Assembly (NCBI GenBank): GCA_963815645.1 | Contig: CAWFHL010000004.1 | Location: 1-64,000, forward strand | Length of the DNA stretch: 64,000 nucleotides | DNA from: JBBRHQ01 sp963815645 | GTDB taxonomy: Bacteria > Actinomycetota > Thermoleophilia > Solirubrobacterales > 70-9 | Direction of reading: 5' to 3' | In this document: piece by piece, positions 63,779-64,000 of the stretch | How the letters are laid out: the number at the start of each line of letters is the position of its first letter | Numbering within the stretch: position 1 is the stretch's first letter | Notes under the pieces: model-generated | Told to the model about the DNA's origin: nothing | Database searches by the model: none | The model's input: the letters and a program-made list of their open reading frames with translations, nothing else | Made by a program: the position numbers and the translations under genes

Positions 63779-64000
63779 ATGAGAGGAAGCTCGAGGTATC
63801 TGTTCGTCGCGGTCGCGCTCTGCGCGCTGGCCTGGAGCGCTCCGGCGGCGCTCGCCGCCAAGCCGAAGGTGAAGATCCTCAGCGACGGACAGAGCGCGAT
63901 CCTCGCCAAGGGCTCGATCAAGGCAAGGTCGACGGTCGCGGTGCGACGCGGACGCACCGTCAAGGTCGCGGTCAAGGGCCGCTCGGCGACATTCGATCAG
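63779..64000 (+). CDS. Secreted protein, N-terminal fragment cut by the window edge
   Basis: ATG 63779, with GGAGG ten bases upstream, opens a clear signal peptide: MRGSSRYLFVAVALCALAWSAPAALA. The mature start is AAKPKVKILSDGQ. The visible ~48 mature residues are Lys/Arg- and Val-rich beta-strand-like (IKARSTVAVRRGRTVKVAVKGRS). No stop occurs before position 64000. The family cannot be told from this fragment. Confidence 0.7.
   Translation, partial: MRGSSRYLFVAVALCALAWSAPAALAAKPKVKILSDGQSAILAKGSIKARSTVAVRRGRTVKVAVKGRSATFDQ

Overview
The window is high-GC actinobacterial-type DNA with many GTG/TTG starts and four-base gene overlaps. The mix of families (signal-peptide proteins of low complexity, RTX-type and propeller repeat proteins, clustered SnoaL-like genes, WS/DGAT acyltransferase, group 3b [NiFe] hydrogenase, c-di-AMP riboswitch before a cell-wall peptidase) suggests a Thermoleophilia/Solirubrobacterales-like soil actinobacterium. 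That placement is an inference, not a computed result. No tRNA, rRNA, CRISPR array, IS element or phage module was seen.

Layout. 0-3.2 kb is a gene graveyard: a truncated secreted protein, a TetR-like remnant and three tandem broken SnoaL-like genes. 3.5-8 kb holds an FMN reductase and two RTX-like Ca-binding repeat proteins, one frameshifted and built of ~157-residue modules. 8.1-24.2 kb is a chromosomal mixture: class III cyclase, ABC-2 exporter, secreted repeat proteins, DAPG-hydrolase-like enzyme, DUF3089 hydrolase, lipoprotein, beta-propeller, long-chain acyl-CoA synthetase, GGDEF/HD-GYP protein and a CPA2 antiporter. 24.3-30.6 kb is a tightly coupled histidine-degradation operon, hutH-hutU-def-hutF-hutI. 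It has HutF but no HutG, and a peptide deformylase homologue sits where the N-formylglutamate deformylase would be expected. 30.6-32.1 kb is a wax ester synthase/DGAT.

32.2-42.0 kb is a co-directional redox island. It contains a group 3b NADP-type hydrogenase in the order beta, cNMP-binding protein, gamma, delta, alpha, protease. This runs directly into a 2-oxoacid:ferredoxin oxidoreductase (gamma, alpha, beta) and a GltD-like flavoprotein carrying a C-terminal PorD-like 2x[4Fe-4S] domain. Together these could equilibrate H2, NADP(H), ferredoxin and 2-oxoacids. A strong hairpin closes the island against a convergent type III glutamine synthetase.

44.5-54.6 kb carries zwf, a FadR-type GntR regulator, an FAD amine oxidase, a broken lipoprotein, and an amine-utilisation operon (permease, gamma-glutamylamine synthetase, gamma-glutamyl-GABA hydrolase, aldehyde dehydrogenase, SDR). 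A FadR-like palindrome precedes the permease. 54.6-59.3 kb has a GATase, a PLP enzyme, a riboswitch-controlled M23 peptidase and a PhoD-like phosphatase. 59.3-63.5 kb is an Rrf2 regulator and a sulfate ABC transporter, all with multiple frameshifts.

Single-base frame breaks recur in well-conserved genes (hutU, hydA, the GltD-like gene and all sulfate transporter genes). Many are therefore more likely uncorrected indels in the assembly than real gene decay.
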